Below, one piece after another: positions 1 through 11,534 of a DNA stretch of 64,000 nucleotides; position 1 is the first letter of the stretch; the number at the start of each line of letters is the position of its first letter. The notes beneath the pieces are model-generated. The model made no database searches, was not told the origin of the DNA, and worked only from the letters and a program-made list of their open reading frames with translations. A program made the position numbers and the translations under genes. The stretch spans positions 1 to 64,000 of the forward strand of contig ARYC01001312.1 of NCBI GenBank assembly GCA_000711775.1, given 5' to 3'. The stretch comes from Oxytricha trifallax. Its lineage: Eukaryota > Ciliophora > Spirotrichea > Sporadotrichida > Oxytrichidae.

Positions 1-1011
1 AAAAGCACAATTAAAGTTTTGTCTTTATTCATGAACCACAGGGAATAGATTCCTCTAAAAGAGAAGATCAAGAAACCCAGTGGAGTCTCTTAGAGTTGAA
101 GTCTAGAAGTAAGTTAGAATGAAGAAAGCAATCAAGAACTTTCTAGTCTCTGAGATCAATAAAATCATGGTTAAAATAGAGGCAATGAAGATTCCTATAT
201 TAAAAATCATTGACTTAGATTCTTGCCTAGAAAGCTACCTCACTCTTGAAGATAAAATAGAGAAGAGAGTCATTACTGATGACTTATATGCTTACAAGAT
301 ATATCCATTCAATTACTTCCTTGCTGATGACAAGTTCCAAATGGAATTTCCAAATGAGTATTATGCTCTTTAAAAGGCAAAGTTAAATGAGTGCAGGCAT
401 ATCATCTAGCTTGATGGTATTTTACTTGGTAAAGATCATATAGCCTTCAGGCTTCCATTACTTGAAATGACTTACAGAGAATTCTTATCTGACAATAGAT
501 GTCAGAGATAAATTAGCTTGATAGTATAGCAGATAGTTGAAGGAATTGATGAGCTTCACAAGCTAGGTTATGTTCATAGAGACTTAAAGCCAGAGAACAT
601 CATGATGAACTTTCAGCCTCTTAGAATTTTTATTATTGATTTCAACAGAGCTCAAAGAGTGTAAGCCTCTGCATAAGGAAATGTATACGGCACTCCTGGA
701 TATTTCCCAGAGAGAGAGGATTGGAGAGATGGAGACACTTAATGGGATATCTGGGCTCTAGCAGTAATAATAAAGAGAGCGACATGCCAAGAAACGATTA
801 CTTTAGCTGCAAGGGTGAGAGAGATTCTAAACAAAGAATCAAACAATATCTCGATAAAAATAAAATAAATGGAGGTCTCAGAGAACTTGCACACTCAACT
901 ATTATCAAGCCAAGCTAAGAGAATTAAAAAACAATAGAAACAATCAAACATCAACTTAGAAAGATAAAATTCAGAGAACTGCTACATGACTCTAAGCTTA
1001 TATTTGTGTGA
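1..1011 (+). pseudogene. TBE 57-kDa zinc-finger/kinase gene, 5' truncated and frameshifted
   Basis: C-terminal two thirds of the TBE 57-kDa ORF. With TAA/TAG read as Gln, the frame containing the ATG at 119 gives the catalytic-loop motif HRDLKPEN and a DFN motif in place of DFG, then GTPGYFPEREDWRDGD, closely matching the copies in TBE-A and TBE-B. Near 770 the homology jumps one frame (WALAV.. continues as the SDMPRNDY-type segment read in the next frame), so there is a 1-nt indel. Upstream of 119 the homologous frame is also broken by a TGA. The final TGA is at 1009-1011. The element is germline-limited and the gene is probably dead; its function in intact TBEs is unknown. Confidence 0.82.
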
Positions 1012-1155
1012 AATATTTTAAAACCTCGCTTGTTATACTCACTTAAAATACTAATATTTAAACATTAAACCGCTACATAAACCCTACTAAAACCCTAATA
1101 AAGTATGCACTAATAGTCTACTTTTATCAATCAAAAACTCAATCAAACTACTGAA

Positions 1156-1172
1156 AGGGTTTTGGGGTTTTG
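1156..1172. repeat. Telomere-like TBE terminus (right end of TBE-C)
   Basis: AGGGTTTTGGGGTTTTG, the inverted-repeat tip of the element. The reverse complement differs by one base from the CAAAACCCCAAAACCCC of the two complete TBEs. AAT (1173-1175) follows as the target trinucleotide. Confidence 0.9.
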
Positions 1173-1191
1173 AATAGTACACATAGTAAAT

Positions 1192-3533
1192 TCATTATGT
1201 ATTAAAGAATTGCAATATTTACATTTAGGCTTCATGGTATATAATTACGCTGGCGTTTTCATTATCTGAAGTGATTGTCCTCTCCACATCATCCAACTTT
1301 CTCAAGAGATCGTTGTTTTAGTCTTTGTAGAATTAAAGCTATAAACTCATAAGAAATTTAATCATGACTTACCTCATCTGCAATTGAAATGCAGTGTCTT
1401 TGATATTTAGACAAATCTTCTTCCTTGATAACGATTTCTTCTTTGAGCATTTCTAATTCCTCCTTCAAAGCAATATAATTTTCTATAATGAATAATAAAG
1501 GCTTGCTTAATAGTCTTACCTCTATCAACAAACGAAGACTTCTTTTCTCTTTCAATTTGTTCGATTTAGTGGATTAAACTTTCATTCTCTCTTTTTTGTT
1601 TCTCTAATTCTTGCCACATTTTCATCTACTCGTTGATCTCTTGAGTGTTGTTTGGATTAAGGAAATTTGTAGAGCTTAGTTAACTAATTAAGTTGTGAGT
1701 TAACATGCCTCCCCCTATTGACATTCATAAAAATACATTTAATTATAATCATAATAAATCTTCATATCTAATAAATGATTCTAAGCAGATCACTGTCACC
1801 ATTAAGTGAAAGAGAGTTGTTATCTAAGTCAAAGCATTGAATTCCATCTTCCTCAAGTACCCTTAAGTTCTGTTATTTTCCTGCATTTGGTGTTTAGAAG
1901 CAATCCTTTGGTAATTGGTTGATTTATTGTTAAGCTTAGGCTAGAATAATTGATGAATTGGACTGCTATTGTTACATCTGATTCATCTTCTCTTGCATTT
2001 AGAAGTTTTCAAGCTCCATATTCTCAAAGTTCCTCTAGATGTCTCGTTTCTCATGTTCAAGTTTCTGAATTACCTTTTCTTTATCTTCCAGTTCTGTAGT
2101 TGATTTCTTGCACTTGTCAGTTAAGAATTTCAATTGATCTTTCAAAAAGACAACAGTGAAGTCATTCTCTTTTTGAGCAGGGTTTTAATTGTTATTTGAA
2201 GCCATACTCATGTTTAGCTTATCTGAGGATTGATCTATGAGCATCATATTAGAAAGGTTATAATTATTGAATCCCTCGATCTTTGAAATGCTGGCACTTT
2301 GCATCTCAATCATCTTAACTTCATATTCCTTGAGCTTCCCTCTCAAGTCAGATATTTCTTTCTAAGCCTTTTCCATTTCTGGACCGAAGGAAGCTGAAAT
2401 CTAGCTTATTTCATTTACATTCACAGTTGTCTTGACATGCTTGGCCTTTTAACCGAAGAGCAAAGTGTTCAATGTTTCTTAATAGTTAGTTATCGTTTGA
2501 GTCATAGTACAGATAATGGCTGTTTTTGAATTTCCTCCCAGGGCAGTTTATAGGATTCTAGTCAATTTCGAGTCTCTATAATTGATAAAAGCCTTCCCGC
2601 TGTTTGCTTGACTCAATCTATTTATAACGTTTGAAAGAGCCAAAAGTGATCTGTTAATATTTGATCCCTCCCTAAGTCTTATACCTTAAGTCTCTGTTCT
2701 TGAAGCACCTTCACTTCCAGCAAGATCAACTAAGTTAAGCTGAGACATTCTAATTTTGGAGTCATCTATAGTGAGGGATGAAATATGAATAAATTTTACC
2801 TCCAAGAGGTTTTGATTAGACATTTATTCTAAAGACAGTATGAGATCTACTTGACTGCTCATTAAGCTTGGTTTCAGCTATGATTCTTGATTATTCACCC
2901 TGTTCCATATATTTAAGTACTTCTTCTCTTGTCGAAACATCACATTCTTTTAGTCTGTTAATGTAAATTCCTTTAGTTATACTTTCTCTAATTTCAAGAT
3001 TCTTATTATTGCTGTCAATGAGATCATTGAGTGTTTCATTGTAAATCTAAAAGGGAATTTTTAGTTAAGTAATCGTTATTTAACAGTAGAATTCTTCAAA
3101 TTTAAGTGAAAAATGTCACATCATGAAATCAGCTTAAACTTACCTCAAGATAAGAAACAGATATTTGATACTCTCTTAGAGAGTCTTGTTCTATATAATC
3201 AAACACCTACATAATAGAAAGTGGGATGAGACCTGGCTACTTCTCTGTTCCACGCATGGTGAATGTTTTACCAGAGGAAGTTTGACCATAGACGAACACA
3301 GTCACATTTATACCTTCCATAGCTGTGATTACTTGCTCCTTAATTTAAGAATCAAAGATGTCTTAGGTAGAGGATCCATCCCCAAATACGTTGTCAAAAC
3401 TGAACATTTCCTTAGTCCTTTGATTGAAGACAGTATTGTCACCAATTTGAGACCAGACGTTGTTTTTTTCTTAGGATTTTTCGCCATCTGAAAGTGGCTT
3501 AATTCTCACTGTAACGTTGATTTTACTCTCCAT
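1192..3533 (-). CDS. Kinesin-7 (CENP-E-like) motor protein
   Basis: Microtubule plus-end motor of the kinesin superfamily. The N-terminus [13 protein letters not shown] is followed by the P-loop GQTSSGKT, the switch I region NEQSSRSHT, switch II DLAGSE, and the motor-domain end [19 protein letters not shown]. This N-terminal motor with a long Gln-rich coiled-coil tail fits kinesin-7 (CENP-E/Kip2 group). ATG is at 3531-3533; TGA at 1192-1194. Introns with GT..AG ends are visible, including about 3047-3143 (between VSYLE and IYNETLND), a 35-nt one inside the motor domain before DDSKIRMSQ, and several short ones in the tail. No IES is needed to keep the frame. TBE-C sits just beyond the stop codon. 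Confident as a kinesin; the subfamily is inferred from motor-domain similarity. Confidence 0.9.
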
Positions 3534-3935
3534 TTTTTGCAAATTAATTGTTTAGCAATCAGTAAGAAGATTTCAAAATTATATTCACTAATTTCAAATT
3601 TAACAACCATATAAACCCATGAATATTTTTTTAAGGATTGGGCTTGCAAGTTTTATCGAATAATAAAATTTTTGGAGTAATTTAAAAGTAAAACTAATAT
3701 TATAGCTATTGAATTAAAAAATATCCCTAAAAAATAAACAAATTAGATTGTTTATGTTAGATCTACGCTAATTCTATTTATATCCAATAATATTTTCGTT
3801 CTTAAATAATAAATAATAATTCCTATCTCATTTCATAAGAAATTTATGGGTTTTATGTCCCAACTATTGTAAACTCTCTAGAATAAATAAAGCTATTATT
3901 TATTTGATTTATAATAATATAAATATAAATAATTA
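3534..3935. other. AT-rich intergenic spacer between divergent genes
   Basis: About 400 bp between the kinesin-7 and DIX-gene start codons, which point away from each other. Very AT-rich; no ORF, repeat or RNA gene recognised. In a germline genome it could hold the two nanochromosome ends and the DNA eliminated between them, but I see no telomere-addition mark. Confidence 0.5.
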
Positions 3936-4552
3936 ATGTCTAATACAATGCAGTAGTCTTCATCTCAACAGTAATAACCAGGCCAATCCTCTGCTAAGCC
4001 TTTCACTTTGGTGTTTTACTATGTACCTGAGGACAAGGATGATCTTACCATCCCAAATGCCTACGCAATCCCAAAGAATGTGACAGACATCACTCTTGCA
4101 GATATTGAAAAACTATTCCCATTAGAAGGTGATTTTCATTTCAGATTCAAGTATAAGTACAATACTTAGAGTGTCTGGCTTGACTTGAATAACAAGCAGT
4201 GCAAGGTCCCTAAGGTTGATAATAAAATCATAATGAAGGTTTCTAGAAAGACAGCCAAAAATTGTAAGTAGTAGTTATTTATAGATTAATTAATTCTCAT
4301 GAAATACAGTGTCAATTGTCTAATTTGTCTATTAATAACTAGATAATAATGGTAATTATAGTGATGGATTAATAAGCAGGAGTTGGAAGTGATCCTCAGA
4401 ATGCATCAAATGGAATTAACTAAGCTGACCAAAATATTGACTCATTTTTCCAAGCTGCACCTACAAATGGTCACAAGAATAATGCTAATAATGGAAGTTA
4501 CAGTGCCTACAATTCAAATGCAGGAGGTGGAGATGTAAGTCATTTATTTTGA
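3936..4552 (+). CDS. DIX-domain-like protein
   Basis: Begins MSNTMQQSSSQQQ. From about residue 25 the sequence resembles the ubiquitin-like DIX domain of Dishevelled/axin/dixin: VFYYVPEDKDDLTIP, then VTDITLADIEKLFPLEGDFHFRF, then VWLDLNN and KIIMKVSRK at the position of the last strand. DIX domains polymerise head to tail. An intron at 4264-4361 (gtaagt...ttatag) joins AAA-AAT-T to TG-ATG in frame; the alternative acceptor at 4342 gives an early TGA. Downstream is an Asn/Gln/Gly-rich tail ending at TGA 4550-4552. The tail could instead splice further at a GTAAGT at 4535, so the true C-terminus is uncertain. The partner pathway in ciliates is unknown. Confidence 0.68.
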
Positions 4553-4910
4553 ATCTTCTCAATTTTTCAAATTAAATTATTCTAATCTAACTTGTATAGT
4601 TATTGAATTTCTGAAATCATGCAAAATGATGCTATAATAACTAACAGAAAGGAGTGTTTTAGAATTATATAGAAATTTTCGACAAATTCATTCATCATAT
4701 TCTTTCCGAATCTTTGTTGATTAAAATTATGACAATACTAAGATTTAACAGTATTTTGAGCAAAAATAATTCACATATATTAGAAGTTTTGTATATAAGA
4801 TCAATGCAGCTTGATATGAAGAATATTCTCTTTTATCATTGCTACATTAGTTTTTGCCTCCTTGATTTATTATAAGTACTATTTATTTAATAAGTTTATG
4901 AATATAGACA
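4553..4910. other. AT-rich spacer between convergent genes
   Basis: About 360 bp between the apparent stop of the DIX gene and the stop of kinesin-13. No feature recognised; it may contain 3' parts of the DIX gene if the GTAAGT at 4535 is a real donor. Confidence 0.4.
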
Positions 4911-7900
4911 TCAGATTTCATTTCCGAATCTTCTCTTAAACTCTCCTATATCGTTTAACAGTTTCGAATACATCTCCAATTTAATGAGAATATTTATATA
5001 TTAATATGAATGAGTAAATTTCTTTCTTGCTATGTTCTCAGCAGTGTCTAAATATCCCTTCATGTCATAGTTGGCATCATTGACCATAGCTTTCTCTATT
5101 TTTGTGATTAGCTCTCCTTCTTAAGTTATTAATTAGGCTTCTTCTTTCACGCATTCTAAGTGCCCGTTTAGTATGTTCTCCTCAGCTCCTATTTAATATT
5201 GATATCAATACAATTATATAATATATTCTGTCGTCTTCAAAGCCCATCATGTCTTCGTCGTCTTACTGTTGTTGCTACTGATATTGTTACAATTAAAACT
5301 ATATAAATTAAAATAGATCAGCGTAATTGTAATTATAAAATAGTATAAAAATTGTTGTTAATAACTTTGATAAGGGATTTATTTTGGTGGAGTCTATACC
5401 TTCATCTAGAAATCTTTATGATTGCTTGCACTCTATGTTTAAGTGGCTGTTGGGGGATCTTAAGATTTCCTATGAATAATCTGTGCAGTATTTCCATTAC
5501 TTTAGTTCTGAGACTTCATTTAATTTTACCGAGGTGACATGTTCTTATAGCCCATCAAATTGTTATTTGGTGCTTCCTCATCACTTAAGAATGAGTCATA
5601 ATAAAAAATAACTAATTTAATAATTACAATCATCTTGTTTCTTGAATTAAGCTGCTAGCTTTTATGGTTACTGATTTTACTAAGGTAGTTGCTGCTACTA
5701 TTGCTATTGTTGTAACTTGTTTTAGATTATCTTAGATTGGTTTTTATTGATTACTATTCCGCTAGATGTAGCATTCTAGGTGGATTTGGGTTGCTGCTAG
5801 AAATTATGCTTCTAGTTATTTTGGTTCTGGATATTAGTTGGGTTTTAATTTTATTACTGCTTAGAGAACATTTTACTTTGAGGTGATGCATTCTTTTAAG
5901 TTACAGGGGCTTGCTTAAATTTGCTTTAATTAGTTATAGCAGTTGGTTCATCAATCATCTGGATATCATCGTCCCGCATTTCTTCGTTACCATAATCAGA
6001 GAAAGACCTATCATTGTTATTTTAATTTTGAGGATAAAACATGTCTTTGTTTGGCTTTAAAGGCACACTTTCACGAGTGATTGTGGACTATTTAGGTTAT
6101 TATTGTTAGTGATGAGTCGGTATATTAGTCTATGCTTTCTTAAGTTGCAGCTATGTTGGCTGTTGCTAAACTGGCTATTATTCTTTGTCATGATCATTTG
6201 TTAAGTACTTCAATGAGTTTTACTTCTTGAAAACTCTTAGCTGCTCTTCAAGCTACTAAGGGTTATAATTCATGCTTGCTGGTCCACCGTTTGGCACATT
6301 TTGATTTGAATTGCCACTTCTTTCTTTAAGTCTCTCTGCATATCTCAAGGTATTTAAGGTGTGATCAGCTGAGCTGCTACCTGGACAGATGCAAGTCAAC
6401 ATAATGATTTTAGTTTTATCTCCTTGCATAAAAGAATCTCTCAAAACCATGGTCAGCTTTGAAGATCTGAAAGGAACATGCTATGCACCAGAATTGTTTT
6501 TATTTGAATCTAGAGCTCTGACACATTCAAAATAAAAATAAAATGTGTATCTCTATATTTATACTTGATTCTTTAAGGGCAAGCAATGATTTATTAATTT
6601 CAGCTCCCTCTTATTGTCGGTCTTTATTGTTGCTCTGGCAATCTTAGGCTCTTTCACTTCCAGCCAAGTCAACTAATAAAAGCCTTCCAGCATTTTTGAA
6701 CCCTTCTTCATGCACTTTGATTTAACAAACAGCATGACTACGAGATGACGTGTCGTTAGCTTTTGTAGCATGAGTTGTTCTCACACTATTACCAAAGCCA
6801 ATAAGTTACAAAATTTCCTCCTCTGATTACACAAATTACTCCTTTAGTCCTTAAATTTAAATTTTCTGGCTCTTATCCTCTAAGATTTTCAATTACTCGT
6901 GATTATTAAGCAAGTCATAAATTTTGCCACCATATATCTCGTACATTGACACTGTGACTGTGAAATTACGGTTGTGATTTTGGAAGTATGTTACACCTCT
7001 ATCAAATAAATCCTTAATTGCTAGCTCCTACAGACCTTGCATTGTGAAGGTTTTACCAGAACCAGTTTAACCATAGGCAAATACAGTGACAATTCCTTAG
7101 TTGAAGACTAAATCTAAAATAGGTCTGACTGAGAAGAAATACAAATCGTGGTTTGATTCGTCGTGAGAGAAAGCATTATCAAATTCAAACTCTTAGTTGT
7201 CAATGAACTTTGTTATACCATCCACTTTGTACTTGCATTCATGAACAATTATATTAGGGTTAGTTGCTGATACACAATCAATCTCACCTAGACAATATAA
7301 ATAAGGTGAAATGTAAATTTACCAGAAGCAAGTTCATTACTAAAAATTGGCCTCTTCTTTACACAAACACAAATCTTGATTTAATCTGCTGGAATATGCT
7401 AAAAATATAAATTAAAAGCTTATTATTAAATTTCATTCAGAATTGATTTAGCTATTCTTTTTCAATCGAATTATTTACTTACCGGTGACATTTTGACTGT
7501 ATTTCTCATATTCGTTTCTACCATTACTTGAAAGTCTACGTCTACTTTGATACCTTGAGCCTCATTAAATTGCTCTCTTTCCGTTTTTTATTTACGCAAA
7601 TCTTCCATCTTTTTTCTACGATCCTCACGGTTTTACTTCAGACGCTCGATTTCTCCTAAGCAAGAAGATTTCTTAGCTGCTGCTGCATTCTATAAATATA
7701 TTTTTAAGCCTCAATTTCAATTATTTTACCATATTAGCAATATTTTGAGGAGGTTAGTGTTGCATGTTATTCGTTCCATCTTTTAGGGTTGAATCAATAG
7801 CTGGTGTTATCACTCCAATACCTAAACACATTTCATTACACCTCGTTAACTCTTTATTAAATAGCTATACTACATACCATAGTGTTTTTTGAGTCTATCC

Positions 7901-7974
7901 TTGCGTTCCACGACAGTGCCGAAAGTTGGCAATTTTTTCTCCTTCAATTCATTAACGACTTCCTCATTTGACAT
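4911..7974 (-). CDS. Kinesin-13 (MCAK-like), interrupted by IESs
   Basis: Microtubule-depolymerising kinesin with an internal motor. The N-terminus is a SAP-like helical segment (MSNEEVVNELKEKKLP), then a short coiled coil, then the motor: VKKRPIF, P-loop AYGQTGSGKT, NDTSSRSHA, VDLAGSERA, SKLTMVLRDSF and TLNTLRYAERLKE, typical of kinesin-13. A Gln-rich linker and a C-terminal helical region (ITKIEKAMVNDANYD...) follow. GT..AG introns occur in the N-terminal half. Three further interruptions are not introns but IESs, at 6525-6567, 5580-5628 and 5194-5218; removing each restores the frame. ATG at 7974 is the first plausible start; the frame stays open upstream to about 8190 without an ATG, so a 5' exon cannot be excluded. 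Confidence 0.9.
5194..5218. other. IES (25 bp) with pointer TAATAT in kinesin-13
   Basis: Direct repeat TAATAT at 5194-5199 and 5219-5224 flanks AT-only-like DNA. Deleting one copy plus the interior joins the acidic GFEDDRIYQ region to GAEENILNG in frame; without deletion a TGA follows. No GT..AG arrangement gives the correct phase. Confidence 0.7.
5580..5628. other. IES (49 bp) with pointer ATCA in kinesin-13
   Basis: ATCA at 5580-5583 and 5629-5632. On the gene strand the pointer is TGAT; excision turns GAT-GAT-T... into GAT-GAT-GAG-GAA (QDDEEAPNN), keeping the frame. The possible GT..AG intron here gives the wrong phase. Confidence 0.75.
6525..6567. other. IES (43 bp) with pointer ATTC in the kinesin-13 motor domain
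   Basis: ATTC at 6525-6528 and 6568-6571 brackets 39 bp of AT-rich DNA. On the gene strand, excision joins ...LLALKE to CVRALDSN, recreating the kinesin-13 motif LALKECIRALD. The segment has no splice-type ends in phase, so it is an IES rather than an intron. Confidence 0.85.
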
Positions 7975-8340
7975 GTTATCAATCTGCTGCTCCTTCTTGG
8001 AAATCACTCTGTTCTTCTACTGCACTACTTTGTCTAAATATACATTGTTATTAAGCTGGTTCTTTTTTAATTAAATTTGGGAATGGACAAGTGAAATGAC
8101 CTACTTTTGTTGAGATCGGTTAGCATATTTGGGACAGTGGAAAGTATATTTGGATTTCCAGTTGTACTGGTCGTGTACTATTATTTCTTTATCATTAATT
8201 ATTCAAAATTTTAAATTATTACTCTCATTTATTATCATTAACTCCCAAATATACCATCATCACTATATATAAATAGCATAATATAATTATAAATTAATAT
8301 TTAGTTAGTAAAAACCATAGATCCTAAAACACCTTATATG
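7975..8340. other. Spacer upstream of kinesin-13
   Basis: About 365 bp. The part next to kinesin-13 (to about 8190) is an open frame in phase with the gene, containing a Cys/His-bearing stretch (YTFHCPKYANRSQQ), but no ATG; it may be an upstream exon or MDS. The rest is AT-rich without features. Confidence 0.4.
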
Positions 8341-10130
8341 TCAAGTGCTTATATCTAGATGATAAGAGATGTCTGATATTTATCGCTGTAATTCATTGGC
8401 ATAACTCAAGCTATTATCATATATTTTACTGTTTTACTCACTTATGGTCATTTTTTTATTGTTTTAATCCTCTATAACTTTTGAATTATTCACATTTACA
8501 TTCTATTTAATAAACTCTTGTTCTTGCTTCATTTGTTCTTTCAATATTTCTTGAAGTTTCTGTTGTGGGTCTTCTATTTATATAGCTTTTTCGAAATATG
8601 TTAAAAGCAAGGATATTATATCTTGGGATTTAAGCACTATCTTTTGCAGAGGATTCTCTTAATATAATCTGTAATTTTCATATAAACTTCAATTAATGAA
8701 GGATATTTCGTGAAATTATATAAAAATGTTATACAATTTGGGATCAGTTTACTTTTTTAGTCTCTAACTTATTAAATTGATCTATGTTTTGATCAACAGT
8801 TTTATCAATTTTAACGCTTTCCACCAGTACTTTATTATACTGCCATCCTTCTATTTATTATTATAATTTAAATATGTTTGTAACTTACTCATCTAAACAA
8901 TGTACTTATCCACTTGACTCTTCATTTCAGCTAATCTGATAACTTAAACCTTGTAGTTATCGACTGTGCTTCCAATCTTAACAACGTGCTCTGAGTATTA
9001 ATCCATTAGTACTTTCTCGTATCTCTGCTCATAGGTGTCTAGGAAGTCTCTCATTTGTTTGAAATTATGCTCAAGTGTTTGTTTCTACTTAGCATGTTCT
9101 GATCGAAGTGTGTCTTTGAGTTAGGACAATAAATTAATCTGAGTTTTCAGATATTCCTAGCGATTTATCAATAAGTTTTTCAAGGAAAATACCTGAGCTA
9201 ATTTGGCTTCTTTTACTATAAGAATAAGGTTTAAGTGTATGGTATTTTACATTGTTTATTTCCAGGTATGAAGCTATGATTTTAGTGATTGAAAACACAT
9301 TCAGCACAGATAGATAATTTACAATCAACGCAATAATGCCTCAGTTTCTCATTCAAATGTTTGTTACACATATAAACTTAAATCGTCTATTAAAATTGAA
9401 ATAAACATATTTATATCAAAATTTATTATTATTCTTCCTGTAATTACTCATTAGTTTTCCTCTCTTATTCTTCAATTTTATGTTTGCTTTGTACTTTCAG
9501 TTTATAAGTTTGTTGATTAAATACCTGTAATTTAGAGTGATCTTAAGTCTATATCTAAGCATCACTTTTATATTGTTTAAGTCTTATGACGTTGGTTTTA
9601 TCTATTGATTTTTCCTTTTCATCATCCTCATTTTAAGATTTATCCTCTGAGATTTTATCTTTGCTTTCACTAAGAGATTATTAAGAGCTGCTTAGAAATA
9701 TGCTATTTTTATCAGATTATCACTGTAAGTTTGCAATACTCTATGCTTGCTGTTATTTTATTAAAATCTTAGTAAGATTTGGCTTAATGTTTCCATCACT
9801 ATCTATGCTAACATCATCTTCCCAAGGGTGACCAAACTCATCCTCTTATAAATCCTCATCAAATTCATTATCCTCTTAGTTAGATTCATCATCGTCTATT
9901 GTCTCTGACTTTAACTTATTACTCCGGTCATCACCAGTAAGTTAATTCAAATAGAGTACATGTGGGAAATCTTTGATGCTGTGCTAGTGATTATACCTAT
10001 ATGCGATGGTTTTCTTTGCTTTCTTCTTGAGACTCTGTTCGTCAATAATAAATCGCACATTCCTCACATATTTTTTGCCAGTCATTTTTGACAGAATTTT
10101 CTTTTCGTTCACATGTCGATTGTCCTCCAT
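8341..10130 (-). CDS. B-box zinc-finger / coiled-coil protein, with an internal TGA
   Basis: Starts MEDNRHVNEKKILSK and is rich in Asp/Glu/Lys. The middle holds a B-box-like zinc-binding module, CNKHLNEKLRHYC..C..C..C....H..H, with the usual Cys/His spacing (residues YCVDCKLSICAECVFNHQNH), followed by a long coiled coil (LLSQLKDTLRSEHAKQKQ..) and a Gln-rich tail ending at TGA 8341-8343. Such proteins are usually scaffold or ubiquitin-related factors; no RING is seen. Short GT..AG introns interrupt the coiled-coil part. A TGA at 9720-9722 lies in frame between two clearly acidic, same-frame coding stretches; I could not find a pointer pair that removes it, so it may be an unrecognised IES, a sequence error or a true stop. 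Confidence 0.7.
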
Positions 10131-10645
10131 AGGGACAATGCCTTTTATTCTTGGACGAGGCCTGTTTTAAAGTTCTGAGATGGGTTTAAAATCAGCGTAA
10201 AGCGGTGAGGAATTTATTAAGTCGAGTAGGTAAGTATTTAGTGAGAAAAGCGAGGTTGAATGCGATGACTGTTAACCGTCGAATTTACATTTATAGGACT
10301 ACTCTTCTCTTTGAATTAGTGTTACACACATCCTGCATACTATGAAAAGTGATAAAATATAATTATGATGAGAAGATATAATTACTGGAGTGGTTGCAGT
10401 CGAGGAAGTGGGGAAGACGGCGGGTGTGATAATTACTGAAAAGCTCATCGCAAATTTAACACCTGAAATAACTATCCAAATTATCTGTCATTTTATGATA
10501 TTTAAAATCAAGATTATTTATTTTAACTATTTATAATTATGATTTATTTTAAAGATATAGATTTTATTGACTATAATTATAAAATTAAGTATTAGTATTT
10601 ATTCTATTATTAGTTGACAGTACTCAATTATGACTTTCTTTTGTT
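10131..10645. other. Intergenic region upstream of the B-box gene
   Basis: About 515 bp between two minus-strand genes. The first 200 bp are less AT-rich (including a purine-rich stretch near 10390-10430); the rest is AT-rich. No gene or RNA recognised. Confidence 0.4.
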
Positions 10646-11344
10646 TCATTAATTTTGGTTATTCGAATTTGGATGATTATTATTATGAGCAAGAGGATAT
10701 ATGTTATTGTTATTATTCTGCATATTCCAATATTCCTGATCGTCATATTCATTATCAACATGGTTTCCATTCTACCCTTGGTTACCATTACACACTTCTA
10801 AATAGCTTTGAAGAAGAGTTTAGTTTTGAATTTGCTGATTATGATCATTCACGTTTTCAGCATTTCCATTAGTAACTACAGCAGCTGTGGTGTAATATGA
10901 ATTTGTTGAGACTACGTTATTTGAGTCTACCACATAATTGAAGAAATCAGATTGCAATTTGGCTTCTTCTGGGTTTTCTATGAAGAATGGAGTAGTATCT
11001 TCATCCTGGCAGTTTAATGTGCCATACTCCTGTTTAACTCCAGTTGCTTCTCTATCACTCTATATGCTTATGTCTTGGTCCTTTACTTTCATGATTCCTG
11101 TTGGTTAATATCCATCAATTTCAATCAAGTTTATGTTTAAGTTGTTGCTATTTTGATTGTTTATGGAGCTTCCATTCACACTCACCTCAGAAGCTATATT
11201 TGGAATTTCATTTGATTGTTCTTCGTCAACTTCTTCGAGATAATCGTAGTGGATTGGCAAATTGTACTTTCGCTTGTCTTCTTTCTCAAGGCTTCCACCA
11301 AAAAATCTTTTCATGATATTTAATCCAAATATTAATAAATTCAT
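10646..11344 (-). CDS. Asn-rich protein of unknown function
   Basis: Single open frame with Gln codons TAA/TAG, about 232 aa if started at 11344 (MNLLIFGLNIMKRFFGG); an internal ATG giving MKRFFGG is an alternative start. It contains an acidic segment (HYDYLEEVDEEQSNEIP) and a C-terminal Asn-rich run (NNNNIYPLAHNNNHPNSNNQ). It ends at TGA 10646-10648. No domain, transmembrane segment or signal peptide recognised. It lies tandem with the Na+/H+ exchanger downstream on the minus strand, separated by about 190 bp. Confidence 0.6.
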
Positions 11345-11534
11345 TGCTAATTTGATAAATTACTTTATATAAATGCATACTATTCTATTTATTTTTCTCT
11401 TTAAGGGCATAATTTAGATTTATTATATATTTTTATGGAATTTTAATTGTAATAGAATATAAGTTAAAAAATGTCAATATTTCTATATAGTACCTAGTTT
11501 TTTTTCTTAAAAAACATATTATAAAGCTATTAGA

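Larger units (their letters stand above)
1..1172 (+). mobile_element. TBE-C: decayed telomere-bearing element, right end only
   Basis: Right-hand part of a TBE transposon that starts outside the window. It ends at 1172 in the telomere-like 17-mer AGGGTTTTGGGGTTTTG, one base different from the canonical G4T4 terminus, followed by AAT as the expected ANT-type target site. The only gene seen is a broken 57-kDa kinase-type ORF running toward this end, so the element is in the opposite orientation to TBE-A and TBE-B. The inverted-repeat region (about 1075-1172) is much more diverged than in the other two copies, suggesting an older insertion. The end lies 19 bp from the stop codon of the kinesin-7 gene. 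Confidence 0.88.

Noticed and set aside
5352-5537. Open frame on the plus strand
   Set aside because: Antisense of the Gln-rich tail of kinesin-13.
10630-10872. Open frame on the plus strand
   Set aside because: Antisense to the Asn-rich minus-strand gene, whose frame ends properly at 10646.
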